A stretch of 46,391 nucleotides of DNA from Campylobacterota bacterium (GCA_023379705.1 JAMCPS010000042.1:1-46391); one strand, 5' to 3'. Counted from the first letter of the stretch, positions 1 to 11,673 are shown. Program-made: numbers and translations. The notes: generated by a model not told the origin, from the letters alone.

Positions 1-1
1 T

Positions 2-931
2 GCGGCCACATTTGCCCTTTTTATCATAATAGCCCTGATCACCGCTTTTAAGATTTCCAAAAAAGCGCAGTACGATATCGCACAAATCACCCACTATCTT
101 CACGAGATTTCGGCTAAAAATTACATGGCAGTTTTAAAACCTCAACATTTTAGAGAATTTTTACAAATCACTCTGCTTCTCAAAAATCTCGTGAAAAAGC
201 TCCGCAACCGCGACAAACAAAAACGCAAATATACCGCACGTTTGCGTCTTATCAACAAACAGCAAAACGATATTCTTTCCGCCATCAGCCACGAATTCAA
301 AAATCCCATTGCAGCCATCGTCGGATATACCGAAACGCTCGAAGAAGATCCAAACCTAAACCTCGCAATACGAGAGAAATTTTTAGGAAAAATTCATTCT
401 AACGCTTTGAAGATCAGCCATATGCTGGACCGTCTCGCGCTCTCCGTAAAACTCGAAAACAATGATCTCTCCATAAAAAGCACGACGTTTGATCTGGATC
501 TCTTGTGCCGTGATGTGACCTCCTCCCTTCAGGGGAAGTACCCTCATCGTGTGATTAGCTATGAGGGCTCATCCAAAGAAGTGTATGCCGATAAAACCAT
601 GATTGACCTCGTCATCACCAATCTCATCGACAACGCCATCAAATACTCCGAAGATCCCGTGACCCTAAGATTAAGTGAACATGCTGTCGAAATCATCGAT
701 AAAGGGATAGGTATTGCCCCCAACGAACTGGAACTCATTACCTCCAAATTTTACCGTGTTCAAAAAAACAGCTGGGACAATTCTATGGGATTGGGACTGG
801 CCATTGTCAGCTATGTCCTTAAGCTGCACCATTCACACCTCAACATTAGCAGTACTCTTGGTGTGGGTTCCACCTTCTCTTTTTCAATCGATGCGTTTCA
901 CTCAGCGCCAATGGCACATCATCACCCATGA
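2..931 (+). CDS. Sensor histidine kinase, 5' end cut off by the window
   Basis: The reading frame is open from base 2, so the gene starts upstream; the first Met codon inside the window (125) is not the true start. The first visible codons encode a hydrophobic membrane segment (about 15 residues), then a helical linker. Counting from the Met at 125, a HisKA domain has the phospho-acceptor His56 in SHEFKNP, and the HATPase domain shows the N-box NLIDNAIKYS (166-175), DKGIGI (192-197) and GLGLAI (222-227). It should autophosphorylate and pass phosphate to a response regulator that is not in the window. Its stop overlaps the cca start by 4 bp (ATGA), and pstCAB follow, so a PhoR/PhosS-like phosphate sensor is an attractive guess. 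The input domain is not visible and this cannot be confirmed. Confidence 0.88.
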   Translation, partial: AATFALFIIIALITAFKISKKAQYDIAQITHYLHEISAKNYMAVLKPQHFREFLQITLLLKNLVKKLRNRDKQKRKYTARLRLINKQQNDILSAISHEFKNPIAAIVGYTETLEEDPNLNLAIREKFLGKIHSNALKISHMLDRLALSVKLENNDLSIKSTTFDLDLLCRDVTSSLQGKYPHRVISYEGSSKEVYADKTMIDLVITNLIDNAIKYSEDPVTLRLSEHAVEIIDKGIGIAPNELELITSKFYRVQKNSWDNSMGLGLAIVSYVLKLHHSHLNISSTLGVGSTFSFSIDAFHSAPMAHHHP

Positions 932-2307
932 TCAAACGCTATTGCGCACTTCTCCCTCTCATAGAGCATCTGGCACTCTACAAAATCACTCCCATATTGG
1001 TTGGAGGATGTGTCCGTGATCATCTTTTGGGCAATGAAAGTCTGGATATCGATATCGAACTCTATGGAGTGAGTGATACGATGGAGCTCTCCAAAATTCT
1101 AAAACCCTTTGGAAAAATCAATGAGGTCGGAAAATCCTTCGGCGTTTACAAATTCCGCTACGGCACCTACTCCATTGATCTTTCACTCCCTCGTACCGAA
1201 AACAAATCGGCCAAAGGACACAAAGGGTTTGAGGTGCAAACCTACAGTGATCTGGATTTTGCTACCGCATCTCGGCGACGAGACTTTACCATCAATGCTT
1301 TGGGCTATAACCCTCTGACTCACGTTTTGCTAGACCCCCATGGCGGAGCTGACGATTTGCGTAAAAAACGCCTCGCGTGTGTTGACCCGCTTACGTTTGT
1401 CCAAGACCCTCTGCGCCTATTGCGTGCCGTGCAATTTGTTGCACGGTTTGATCTAAGCTGTGATCCGCACCTCTTGGCCTTATGCAAAAACATGATCGAT
1501 CAAGGCGCACTGGAAGAACTTCCCAAAGAACGGATTTTTGAAGAACTCAAGAAACTCTTTTTGCTGAGTCCCAAACCCTCAAGAGGGATGGAACTTTTAC
1601 GGGAAATGGGCGCTTTGCCTTTTTTCACACCGCTGGATCTGTATGAAAGAACACCGCAAGACCCCTTCTCTCATCCTGAGGGAAATGTATGGATACACAC
1701 GCTCAAAGCTTTGGACATAATGGCCCTTTTGCGTATAGGAGAACCAAAACGGGATCTAATACGGATGTTGGCTGTGTTATTGCACGATTGCGCCAAACCG
1801 ATCACTACCATTGTCGAGAATGAAAAAATAAATGCTCCTCACCATGCTCTAAGAGGCGTCGAGGTGGGGCAAAAATTTTTAGAAAAGATTACTAACGAAC
1901 ACGATCTTATCGCCAATGTATTACCGCTTATTCGGTACCACGGTGCCGTACGAAAATTTTATGATACCCCACCCTCCGAAATTCTGCACCTTAGCGCACA
2001 GGTATGCATTGAAGACTTGATTCCCGTAGCACAAGCCGATTTTTTAGGTCGCGGTTTTAATGGCGTATCCCCAATATCGTTTCCAGCGGGCGAATGGCTA
2101 TATGCGCAAGCTCGTGAACTGGGTGTACTGTCCTCACCGCCCCAAGCCTTGATTATGGGAAGAGATCTCATCTCTTTAGGCCTCATTCCCAATGAAGACT
2201 TTAAAGAGATTTTGGACCATGCCTATAAAGCACAGCTCAATCAACAATTTTTTACCAAAGATGAGGCAATAACATGGTTAAAAAAATATTTAGTAATAGC
2301 TTTGTAA
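928..2307 (+). CDS. cca: CCA-adding tRNA nucleotidyltransferase (class II, with HD domain)
   Basis: Adds or repairs the 3'-terminal CCA of tRNAs from CTP and ATP. The 459-residue protein has the class II nucleotidyltransferase head: GGCVRD (26-31), the metal-binding pair D40/D42 in LDIDIELYG, RRRDFTIN (116-123), DPHGG (136-140) and EDP/RLLRAVQF-type helix residues near 160-170. A C-terminal HD phosphohydrolase motif, LLHDCAK (about 284-290), is typical of the longer proteobacterial enzymes. The start codon overlaps the kinase stop (ATGA), so the two are translationally coupled. A specialised CC-adding, A-adding or poly(A) polymerase cannot be excluded from sequence alone, but no second family member is visible in this window. 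Confidence 0.9.
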   Translation: MIKRYCALLPLIEHLALYKITPILVGGCVRDHLLGNESLDIDIELYGVSDTMELSKILKPFGKINEVGKSFGVYKFRYGTYSIDLSLPRTENKSAKGHKGFEVQTYSDLDFATASRRRDFTINALGYNPLTHVLLDPHGGADDLRKKRLACVDPLTFVQDPLRLLRAVQFVARFDLSCDPHLLALCKNMIDQGALEELPKERIFEELKKLFLLSPKPSRGMELLREMGALPFFTPLDLYERTPQDPFSHPEGNVWIHTLKALDIMALLRIGEPKRDLIRMLAVLLHDCAKPITTIVENEKINAPHHALRGVEVGQKFLEKITNEHDLIANVLPLIRYHGAVRKFYDTPPSEILHLSAQVCIEDLIPVAQADFLGRGFNGVSPISFPAGEWLYAQARELGVLSSPPQALIMGRDLISLGLIPNEDFKEILDHAYKAQLNQQFFTKDEAITWLKKYLVIAL

Positions 2308-2353
2308 TGGAAACTGTACTACAATATCACCACAAAATGATGCAAGGCTTTGT

Positions 2354-3202
2354 ATGATCGATAAAATATTTTTCAACTTCACACGCTTTAGTGCATTGCT
2401 GATTCTGATAATTGTGGCATGGATTTTTACCGTTTTATTCAACCACTCCCTAGAAGCCATGAACACCTTTGGTCTGGATTTCATAACCAAAGACGAGTGG
2501 GCCCCAAACCTTGATAAGTTCGGTGCTTACGCCGCTATTTTAGGATCCATTATTTCCACCTTTTTGGCTATGTTACTGGCGGTTCCTATTGCCATTGGGG
2601 TCGCCGTCTTTTTAAGTGAAATTGCCCATGATAAAATCAAAGGATTTTTTGGGGTAAGCGTCGAGCTTCTAGCCGCGATCCCTTCTGTTATCTACGGGAT
2701 GTGGGGACTGTTCTTTTTCGTCCCGATCATCCGTGATATTTTTGGAGGTTTGGGAATCGGTCTTCTTGCCGCAGGAATCGTTTTGGCAATCATGATCTTG
2801 CCGTTTATGGCAGCCGTTACCCGAGATGCGATGAACACGACTCCCGATATTCTCAAAGAGTCCGCCTACGCACTGGGCGGCACGCAATGGGACGTTATCA
2901 AAGACATTATCATCCCTTACGCCAAAGCAGGTATTATCGGTTCGCTCATCCTCGCACTTGGACGTGCAATCGGCGAGACGATGGCCGTTACCTTCGTTAT
3001 GGGTAACGTTCACCACGTGCCAAAGTCGATTCTCGATCCGACCACTTCCATTCCTGTAACATTAGCAAACGAGTTTAGCGAAGCCGATTCTTCTTTGTAT
3101 TTCTCAAGTCTTTTCGGTCTTGCTTTAACCTTGCTTATCATGAGTTTTGTGGTTATCGCCGTTGCAAAATTTTACTTTTTACGTAAAGCTAGGAGAGCAT
3201 AA
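2354..3202 (+). CDS. pstC: Phosphate ABC transporter permease PstC
   Basis: One of the two inner-membrane channel subunits of the high-affinity phosphate importer. The 282-residue protein has about six hydrophobic segments and the binding-protein-dependent permease loop (near 175-210, with ALGGTQWDVI and GRAIGETMAV) that contacts PstB. The start has an AAGG ribosome site six bases upstream (2344-2347). It lies 46 bp after cca and shares one base with pstA (TAATG). It is assigned PstC rather than PstA by gene order and by the N-terminal GLDFITKDEWAP-like periplasmic segment. No pstS precedes it, which is unusual; the binding protein must be encoded elsewhere. Confidence 0.93.
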   Translation: MIDKIFFNFTRFSALLILIIVAWIFTVLFNHSLEAMNTFGLDFITKDEWAPNLDKFGAYAAILGSIISTFLAMLLAVPIAIGVAVFLSEIAHDKIKGFFGVSVELLAAIPSVIYGMWGLFFFVPIIRDIFGGLGIGLLAAGIVLAIMILPFMAAVTRDAMNTTPDILKESAYALGGTQWDVIKDIIIPYAKAGIIGSLILALGRAIGETMAVTFVMGNVHHVPKSILDPTTSIPVTLANEFSEADSSLYFSSLFGLALTLLIMSFVVIAVAKFYFLRKARRA

Positions 3203-4047
3203 TGACCGCTGTACAAAAACGCGTCTTTATCAACAAAGTAGCCCTCACCCTCTCAACACTTAGCGCCCTAATCGCTTTGGGCTTTTTGTTTTGGATTTTA
3301 GGCGTTTTGGTGATGAAGGGAATCAGCGCCCTTAACTGGAATATTTTTCTCTTCGATGGAGCCCCTCCCGGAAATCCTGAGAGTGGTCTTAAACACGCAC
3401 TGGTAGGTCAGGCAATTTTGATTGGTATGGCAACAGCAATCGGTGTCCCTTTGGGTATTTTGGCGGGAACTTATCTCAGCGAATACGGTAAAAACTCCAA
3501 ACTCGCGCACACCATTCGTGATATCAGCGATATTATGATGTCTGCACCCTCAATCGTTATTGGCGCCTTCGTTTATGCTGTCGTTGTTATGCCTATGGGA
3601 CACTTTAGTGCCTGGGCAGGTGCCATTGCCCTTGGGATTATCATGATTCCCGTCATCTTGCGCACTACCGACGATATGTTACAGCTTGTCCCCGGAGAAC
3701 TGCGTGAAGCAGCATTTGCACTGGGCGCCCCAAAGTACAAAGTGATTCTGAGCGTTGTTTATCGCGGAGCCAAAGCCGGTATTTTAACGGGTGTGTTACT
3801 GGGAATCGCTCGCGTAGGAGGGGAGACAGCACCATTGTTGTTTACTTCGTTTAACGATAACTTTTTCACGACTGATCTCAATGAAGCGATGCCATCATTG
3901 ACCGTGACAATCTTTAACTACGCAACCAGTCCCTATGAAGATTGGCAACAGCTGGGATGGGCAGCTGCTTTTATCCTCTCAATGTTTATTTTAGGTCTCA
4001 ACATATTAGGGCGATTAATTCTACTCGCTGGAAAGAAAAGGAAATAA
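3202..4047 (+). CDS. pstA: Phosphate ABC transporter permease PstA
   Basis: Second membrane subunit of the Pst phosphate importer. It has 281 residues, a long N-terminal hydrophobic helix (about 10-35), further membrane spans, and the permease coupling loop with ELREAAFALGAPKYKVI and ARVGGETAPLLFT (about 170-215), typical of PstA. The ATG is preceded by a strong AGGAGAG site (3191-3197) inside the pstC end, and stop and start share one base. pstB follows after 3 bp, so pstCAB is one transcription unit. Confidence 0.94.
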   Translation: MTAVQKRVFINKVALTLSTLSALIALGFLFWILGVLVMKGISALNWNIFLFDGAPPGNPESGLKHALVGQAILIGMATAIGVPLGILAGTYLSEYGKNSKLAHTIRDISDIMMSAPSIVIGAFVYAVVVMPMGHFSAWAGAIALGIIMIPVILRTTDDMLQLVPGELREAAFALGAPKYKVILSVVYRGAKAGILTGVLLGIARVGGETAPLLFTSFNDNFFTTDLNEAMPSLTVTIFNYATSPYEDWQQLGWAAAFILSMFILGLNILGRLILLAGKKRK

Positions 4048-4050
4048 CTC

Positions 4051-4836
4051 ATGGCAAGCATCATTGATATCAAAGAAGCGTGTGCATTGCACGTACGAGA
4101 TTTTGAATTTACCTACAAAGGTGCAGAATCTCCAAGCTTGAAAAAAATAACCATGCCTATCGCTAAGAACTCTATTACGGCACTTATTGGTCCATCTGGA
4201 TGCGGTAAAACCACTTTATTACGCGCGTTTAATCGTATGCACGATTTGTACCCAGGTAACAGTTACGCAGGTGAAATTGAGTTTGAAGGGCGCAATATTT
4301 TGGGACCGAAAGAGGATTTGATTCACTTGCGTACCAAAATCGGGATGATCTTTCAAAAACCGACCGCGTTTCCAATGTCCATCTTTGACAATGTTGCCTA
4401 CGGAATGCGTTTGCAAGGGATTAAAAACAAAACAGAGCTCAACGACCGCGTTGAAAAAGCCCTCAAAGATGCCGCAATCTGGAAAGAGGTCGGTGATCGT
4501 CTCAAACACGACGCAAACGGTTTATCAGGCGGACAGCAGCAGCGTTTATGTATTGCTCGCGCTATCGCCGTAGAACCAGAAGTATTGCTATTTGATGAGC
4601 CAACCTCTGCGCTTGACCCTATCTCTACTCAGGGGATTGAGCGCCTTGTCATCGAGCTCAAAGAGCGCGTAAGTATCATCATCGTAACGCACAACATGCA
4701 GCAAGCAGCGCGCGTGAGCGACTACACAGGGTTTATGTATCTCGGAGAGCTTATAGAGCTTGGAGAAACAGAGAAACTCTTTGTCACTCCTAAAGAAAAA
4801 TTAACACAGGAATACATCACCGGTAAATTCGGGTGA
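4051..4836 (+). CDS. pstB: Phosphate ABC transporter ATP-binding protein PstB
   Basis: ATPase that drives phosphate import through PstC/PstA at the cytoplasmic face. All ABC motifs are intact in 261 residues: Walker [10 protein letters not shown] (47-55), Q-loop [10 protein letters not shown] (about 101-110), signature LSGGQQQR (158-165), Walker B LLFDEP (179-184) and the switch His in IIVTHNMQQ. The [12 protein letters not shown]-loop is characteristic of PstB. An AAAGGAAA ribosome site lies in the pstA end. The gene ends 6 bp from the convergent queF stop, with no phoU after it, although PhoU is a common negative regulator in pst operons. Confidence 0.95.
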   Translation: MASIIDIKEACALHVRDFEFTYKGAESPSLKKITMPIAKNSITALIGPSGCGKTTLLRAFNRMHDLYPGNSYAGEIEFEGRNILGPKEDLIHLRTKIGMIFQKPTAFPMSIFDNVAYGMRLQGIKNKTELNDRVEKALKDAAIWKEVGDRLKHDANGLSGGQQQRLCIARAIAVEPEVLLFDEPTSALDPISTQGIERLVIELKERVSIIIVTHNMQQAARVSDYTGFMYLGELIELGETEKLFVTPKEKLTQEYITGKFG

Positions 4837-4842
4837 TTTTTC

Positions 4843-5262
4843 CTATTTCTTTTTCTTTGTGCTCTTCTTTTCCTCTTTATCTTTGCTATTTACTTCACTG
4901 TCAATCTCAATTACCGTATGAACATTCCCTCTGGGATAAAAGTCCGCAACCACTTTTAAGCGCTTAGGAGCGATTTTATCCTCAAATAGGCTGTAAATCT
5001 CGTTAGCGCTGTTTTCGTGCGAAATATGGCGGTTTCTGAACGAATTAATGTACAACTTGATCGCTTTGAGCTCTGCTACAAATTTATCGGGTGTGTATTC
5101 AATGTAAATGGTGGCAAAATCAGGGTATCCGCTGCGAGGGCACAAACAGGTAAATTCCGGCAGCGTCACTTTAACCACATAATCACGTTCATGCGCATTG
5201 GGCCATATCTCAAAATCTTTTTCGACATCAAAGTCCGCAACGATTTGTTCTCCGTATTTCAT
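4843..5262 (-). CDS. queF: NADPH-dependent 7-cyano-7-deazaguanine reductase QueF
   Basis: Reduces the nitrile preQ0 to the amine preQ1 in queuosine biosynthesis for tRNA wobble position 34. The 139-residue protein is the short unimodular type. The catalytic pair is visible as Cys41 and Asp48 in FTCLCPRSGYPDFA, with the family segments LKAIKLYINSFRN and HENSANEIY. The C-terminus is an odd low-complexity charged tail (KDKEEKKSTKKKK). The ATG lies 1 bp after the stop of the upstream GGDEF/EAL gene, with an AAGGA ribosome site overlapping that stop, so it is cotranscribed from the gyrB side. Its stop faces the pstB stop. Confidence 0.95.
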   Translation of the reverse strand: MKYGEQIVADFDVEKDFEIWPNAHERDYVVKVTLPEFTCLCPRSGYPDFATIYIEYTPDKFVAELKAIKLYINSFRNRHISHENSANEIYSLFEDKIAPKRLKVVADFYPRGNVHTVIEIDSEVNSKDKEEKKSTKKKK

Positions 5263-5263
5263 T

Positions 5264-6652
5264 TTATTCCTTTACTGTAATGTTTCCGTGAAAGTTGCCT
5301 TGACGGTGATTGACTTTTAGCGCTTTGATGACCTTATCACTCTCTTCATCCTCAATCATATTCATCCAGGTGGCCGCTCCGCACAAATGTGCGGTAATGT
5401 TAAGTCCCTGAAGAATATTTTGATATTTTTCTTCTTTGATATGGCGCGTATAGAGGGAATCAAAACGGACATAATCAACGTCCAGCTCTTTGAGATACAT
5501 CATTGTTGTATGATTCATTCCGTATTTATCCAAGGCAATTTTATACCCTACTGCCCGATACTGTGCAATCTGCTCTTTAAAACGCTTGACTTGATGGCAA
5601 TACTCTTTTTCATCAAACATAAGGATAATTTTTCCTTTTGCGTCAGGATAACGCTGTAAGAGCTCCAGCGCAAATTGAAAAAACAATCCGTTGCGTAGAG
5701 TAACAGGTGAAACCGTGACAACATAATGTCCTGCATCTTCACAAGCCAGCTTAATCGAAAGCTCTAAAATATTGCTTTCATGCTCTCTTATTTTTCCAAT
5801 GCGGTTTAAAAAAGGGATAAAACGGCTTTGATGAATAAGCCCTCCATTTTTATTGACCAGCTTAAAGGATGTCTCAAACATCGATCTTTTGTCACAGCAA
5901 ACCGTTTGCAGAGCAATGGAATAACGCTGTGATTTTAACGCCTCCAATACAGCTTCTTCAAGCTCATGCGGAATAATATCATCACGATCGGTAAAAGTTT
6001 TTTTTTCTTTGTTCGCATATTGCAGTTCATACAAACGTGTTATGATCTCTTTGGGCTGTTTAATAAGTTTCGTATCAAGCAAAACAGCTGACAGTTTCAC
6101 CTCTATCTCATTTATCAGTGTCTCTTGATGTTTTGTCAAAAACAGCTCAACCAAAGCAGTATTAGCCTCTTTTTCACCTATGAGCAAAAGGATAAAATCA
6201 CCTCCCTTAAAACGGCAGATAGGAAGTGTTTTTATCTCTTTTGAAGTGAAAAACTCATTGATTTGAATTGCGGTATTGATTAGAACTTCATCTCCGTTCT
6301 TAACCCCGTAACGCTCATTAATCCCCAAAAGATTATCAATGCTTATCATCACGATCGTACCCGTTTTACGTTTGGTAAAACTGTAAAAAAGTTTGAAAAA
6401 ATATTCTGGTGTAAACGTATGGGTAATGTGTTCCGTAATATGTTCATAACTGCTTTGATTGATCAAAAAAAAGAGAAAATAAATTGTCATTGCAAACAGC
6501 AGTAGGGCCAGAACGATAAGTGAGTCAACCGTAGAGTGATCTTGTGAAAAAAGGGCATAAAGGGCGATAGCACTCATCAAAAAGATGGGCAATCCCATCC
6601 GAAGCGCTAACACAAAACGATGAGAACGCTCTTTTTTCTCAGTATAGGTCAT
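5264..6652 (-). CDS. Membrane protein with degenerate GGDEF and EAL domains
   Basis: The 462-residue protein has two membrane helices (about 17-37 and 43-65), a GGDEF-fold domain (about 85-215) and an EAL-fold domain (about 230-460). Both catalytic signatures are eroded: the GGDEF loop reads GGDF (150-153) after RFK, and the EAL motif is replaced around SMFETSFKLVN. The later DFG-type motif is DKYGMNHTTMMYLKEL, and the closing QGY motif is QGN. It therefore probably neither makes nor hydrolyses cyclic-di-GMP, but could bind nucleotide or protein partners. The start ATG directly abuts the gyrB stop (TAAATG), implying translational coupling to gyrase. Function unknown; the fold assignment is fairly sure and catalytic inactivity is inferred. 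Confidence 0.75.
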   Translation of the reverse strand: MTYTEKKERSHRFVLALRMGLPIFLMSAIALYALFSQDHSTVDSLIVLALLLFAMTIYFLFFLINQSSYEHITEHITHTFTPEYFFKLFYSFTKRKTGTIVMISIDNLLGINERYGVKNGDEVLINTAIQINEFFTSKEIKTLPICRFKGGDFILLLIGEKEANTALVELFLTKHQETLINEIEVKLSAVLLDTKLIKQPKEIITRLYELQYANKEKKTFTDRDDIIPHELEEAVLEALKSQRYSIALQTVCCDKRSMFETSFKLVNKNGGLIHQSRFIPFLNRIGKIREHESNILELSIKLACEDAGHYVVTVSPVTLRNGLFFQFALELLQRYPDAKGKIILMFDEKEYCHQVKRFKEQIAQYRAVGYKIALDKYGMNHTTMMYLKELDVDYVRFDSLYTRHIKEEKYQNILQGLNITAHLCGAATWMNMIEDEESDKVIKALKVNHRQGNFHGNITVKE

Positions 6653-9019
<2,367 letters not shown>

Positions 9020-9034
9020 CTAAAAAAGAAATTT

Positions 9035-9062
9035 TTTGAAAAAAACCCGAAGAAAGGGTTTT
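9035..9062 (-). terminator. Rho-independent terminator or attenuator after dnaN
   Basis: Read on the minus strand, AAAACCC (9062-9056), a 7-base loop and GGGTTTT (9048-9042) form a 7-bp hairpin, followed by a run of T residues (9041-9035). It lies 18 bp past the dnaN stop and about 70 bp before the gyrB start, so it should uncouple dnaN and gyrB transcription at least partly. Confidence 0.75.
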
Positions 9063-9079
9063 GTTTGAGAAAAAAGAAG

Positions 9080-10147
9080 TTAGATAACGATTGGCATAAC
9101 GATGGTTTTAAAATTTCCTTCTTTTATGACAAATGGCTGATTAGATTCATTGGCTTCCAATGTGAATTCATTACTGCTGATTTGTCCAAGAAAATCAAGT
9201 ATGTATCGGCTATTGATTGCGAGTATAAAGGGGGAATCAAATCCATTTTCAATTTCTACTGCTGTTTTTGCTTCAATGTTGTCATCACTCAAACTTTCAA
9301 ATAGAATTGAATCATTTTGAAAAGTCAATTTTAAATCATTAGAAATAGTCGTTATTTGCTTAATGGCTGTGATTATGGTTGCTTTTGGAAGAGTAATAGA
9401 GCGTGATGATTCTTTAGGTATTATACGGGTGTAATCAGGGAATTTGCCATTAATCAGTTTTGTAAAAAAGAGGGAATCTTCTGATTTAATGATTAAATGG
9501 GTATTGTCATAATAAATTTCTATGTTGTTTGAAAACAGTTTTTGTATTTCTATTATTGCTTTTTTAGGAACAATAATAGAGAGTTCATGATCATTTTGAC
9601 TTTCAATATGAACAAGTGCTAATCGTCTTGTATCTGTGGATACAAAATTGATTTGATTGTTTTTGATATCGATCAATGCACCGTTTAGTTCAAATTTTGG
9701 ATTATTGGTGTCGGTTGCAGGGGTAATTTTTTTGAGTGATTCTATCAAAATTTGTGAATTGATTTCAATTTTCGGTTTTTCATTTGTAGTTGGAAATTGA
9801 GGAAATTCAGAACTTTTATACGTTGGCAATTTAAAGTTTGAACGTTTTTGACGTATATGAAGATTTTCTTTTATCAGCTCTATTTCTATTTCTTCATCTT
9901 TTAATATACGTATGATATCCAGAAGTTTTTTACCGCTTGCAGTTACGGAACCTGGTTCTGTTATTGTCAGAGCGCTGGTTTGAATGGTTAAACCGATTTC
10001 ATAATCTGTAGCTTTTGCATTAAGAATTCTTCCATCGGTACTTAACAAAATATGAGATGTTATTTGGGAAGTATCTTTTTTTTCTAGGAAAGGTTGAAGA
10101 TGAAGCAATATGTTTTCCAAAACGGACTTATCAATGGTTATTTTCAT
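9080..10147 (-). CDS. dnaN: DNA polymerase III beta subunit (sliding clamp)
   Basis: Ring-shaped processivity clamp that tethers the replicative polymerase to DNA. Its 355 residues match the usual Campylobacterota length and divide into three clamp domains; the N-terminus (MKITIDKSVLENIL) and the C-terminal PFVIKEGNFKTIVMPIVI segment are typical. A strong AAAAGGAAA ribosome site lies just upstream of the ATG. The gene is more AT-rich than its neighbours. It is preceded by a 194-bp gap carrying DnaA-box-like sites and two candidate -10 elements (TATAAT at 10310-10305 and TATAAA at 10171-10166, minus strand). It may therefore be transcribed independently of dnaA and respond to DnaA. Confidence 0.97.
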   Translation of the reverse strand: MKITIDKSVLENILLHLQPFLEKKDTSQITSHILLSTDGRILNAKATDYEIGLTIQTSALTITEPGSVTASGKKLLDIIRILKDEEIEIELIKENLHIRQKRSNFKLPTYKSSEFPQFPTTNEKPKIEINSQILIESLKKITPATDTNNPKFELNGALIDIKNNQINFVSTDTRRLALVHIESQNDHELSIIVPKKAIIEIQKLFSNNIEIYYDNTHLIIKSEDSLFFTKLINGKFPDYTRIIPKESSRSITLPKATIITAIKQITTISNDLKLTFQNDSILFESLSDDNIEAKTAVEIENGFDSPFILAINSRYILDFLGQISSNEFTLEANESNQPFVIKEGNFKTIVMPIVI

Positions 10148-10341
10148 AACGAATTTCCTTTTTAATTTATATCTTAAAGAGTTAGTAGTTAGTAATAAGG
10201 GGGTGTGAATGTGTGAATAAACACATATTCCCTCTCACAGCTGGGATGAACAGGCGTGATCAAAAGGGTTAGTTTCATTCACATCTATTCACTTGAACTA
10301 AAGAATTATAGCTTTTTTAAATCACCTTTACAATGAGATCT
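10148..10341. promoter_or_regulatory. dnaA-dnaN intergenic region with four DnaA-box-like sites (origin part 1)
   Basis: Four 9-mers with the TTCAC core reported for Campylobacterota DnaA boxes are present. Two adjacent sites read GTGAA on the plus strand (10203-10211 and 10211-10219, overlapping by one base). Two sites lie on the opposite strand (10275-10283 TCATTCACA and 10286-10294 TATTCACTT). They form two facing pairs about 55 bp apart. A minus-strand TATAAT (10310-10305) could be a dnaN promoter, so DnaA binding may also regulate dnaN. The box calls rest on similarity to the TTCAC core and were not scored. Confidence 0.65.
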
Positions 10342-11673
10342 TTATTCTGAAGTCATTGTTGATATTTTATTGGAAAGTTCATCTATTTTTACTTTGAAAT
10401 CTTCATCATTTTTTAGGAGTTCATTGATTTTTTTCATGGTGTGACTAACGGCGGTATGATCTTTCATTCCAAAGTATTGTGCAAGCTGCGGCATCGAATT
10501 GGGTGTTAGATTACGCGAAAGATAAATGGCAATTCTGCGCGCATAAACGATATTGCTGTTACGGCTTTTTGAACGAATTTCACTTGTTTTTACGTTGAGT
10601 TCTTTGGAAACAATTTCCATAATGAGATCGGTTGTAATGTTGTTTCGTTTTTCAGCCATTTGTTCTTTGAGGACATTACGTGCAAATTCTATATTGACAT
10701 CAACTCCCATAAGCTGGGAATAGGCATTGAGTTTTGAGAGGATTCCCTCGATTTCTCTTGTGTTGTTTTCGATGATGGTTGCGACATAATTAATCACTTC
10801 TTTATCCAATTTGACGCGATTGATTTCACATTTTTTCTTGATAATTTCAATTTTTGTTTCAAGTTCAGGAGGTTGTATATCGGCAACCAAACCCCATTCA
10901 AAACGGCTTTTGAGACGTTCTTCGAGACCTGCTATTTTTTTAGGGTGTTTATCGGATGTGATAATGATTTGCTTATTTTCATTGCGAAGAGCTTCAAAGG
11001 TATGAAAAAATTCTTCTTGTATTTGATTTTTATTGCTTAAAAATTGAATATCGTCTATAAGGAGCAAATCACACTTACGGTATTTATCTTTGAATCTGTC
11101 CATGGTACGGTTGCTAAGATGACGGCTAAAGTCGTTAAGAAATTGTTCCACCGAGGTATAAATAACGGTTTTACCCTGCGCCAGCATTACATTTCCTACT
11201 GCTTGCATCAGATGTGTTTTTCCTAAACCGACTCCGCCGTAAATAAAGAGAGGATTATAAACAATACCCGGTTTTTCGCTTACACTTTTTGCTGCTACAT
11301 ACGCAAAATTGTTAGAACCGCCTACAACAAAGTTTTGAAATGTATAGGAAGGATTTAGTAGGGCAACAGGTGTTTTATCGCTGTGTGTTTGTATGGCGGG
11401 AGAAGAATGTTGAGTCGAGGGCGTATTTTGAGATTTGACGAGAATTGATACCGAGGGCTTTACTCCGGTTTTGATTTCAAACAGGTGAGATATTTTATCT
11501 GCATATTTAGTTCGTATCCAATTGGCAATCAAGAGATTTGGTGCATTAAATACTGCCAAATTACTTTTAGATTCTTCTTCATTAAAAGATAGCTGTTTTA
11601 TGTAACGTGTGTAATCAATTTCATTTATCTCATTTTTGAGCATTTGGATGACCATACTGCCGATATTGTTCAT
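10342..11673 (-). CDS. dnaA: Chromosomal replication initiator DnaA
   Basis: AAA+ protein that binds DnaA boxes and melts the origin. The 443 residues show an N-terminal oligomerisation domain, a variable linker (about 85-105), and Walker A GGVGLGKT (146-153). Walker B lies in LLLIDDIQF (203-211), and the C-terminal helix-turn-helix has the DnaA signature DHTAVSH (405-411). The ATG follows a GGAGAAAAA ribosome site. The upstream 108 bp shared with ruvC carries three DnaA-box-like sites and a candidate TATTAT -10, consistent with autoregulation. Transcription runs away from ruvC towards dnaN and gyrB. Confidence 0.98.
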   Translation of the reverse strand: MNNIGSMVIQMLKNEINEIDYTRYIKQLSFNEEESKSNLAVFNAPNLLIANWIRTKYADKISHLFEIKTGVKPSVSILVKSQNTPSTQHSSPAIQTHSDKTPVALLNPSYTFQNFVVGGSNNFAYVAAKSVSEKPGIVYNPLFIYGGVGLGKTHLMQAVGNVMLAQGKTVIYTSVEQFLNDFSRHLSNRTMDRFKDKYRKCDLLLIDDIQFLSNKNQIQEEFFHTFEALRNENKQIIITSDKHPKKIAGLEERLKSRFEWGLVADIQPPELETKIEIIKKKCEINRVKLDKEVINYVATIIENNTREIEGILSKLNAYSQLMGVDVNIEFARNVLKEQMAEKRNNITTDLIMEIVSKELNVKTSEIRSKSRNSNIVYARRIAIYLSRNLTPNSMPQLAQYFGMKDHTAVSHTMKKINELLKNDEDFKVKIDELSNKISTMTSE

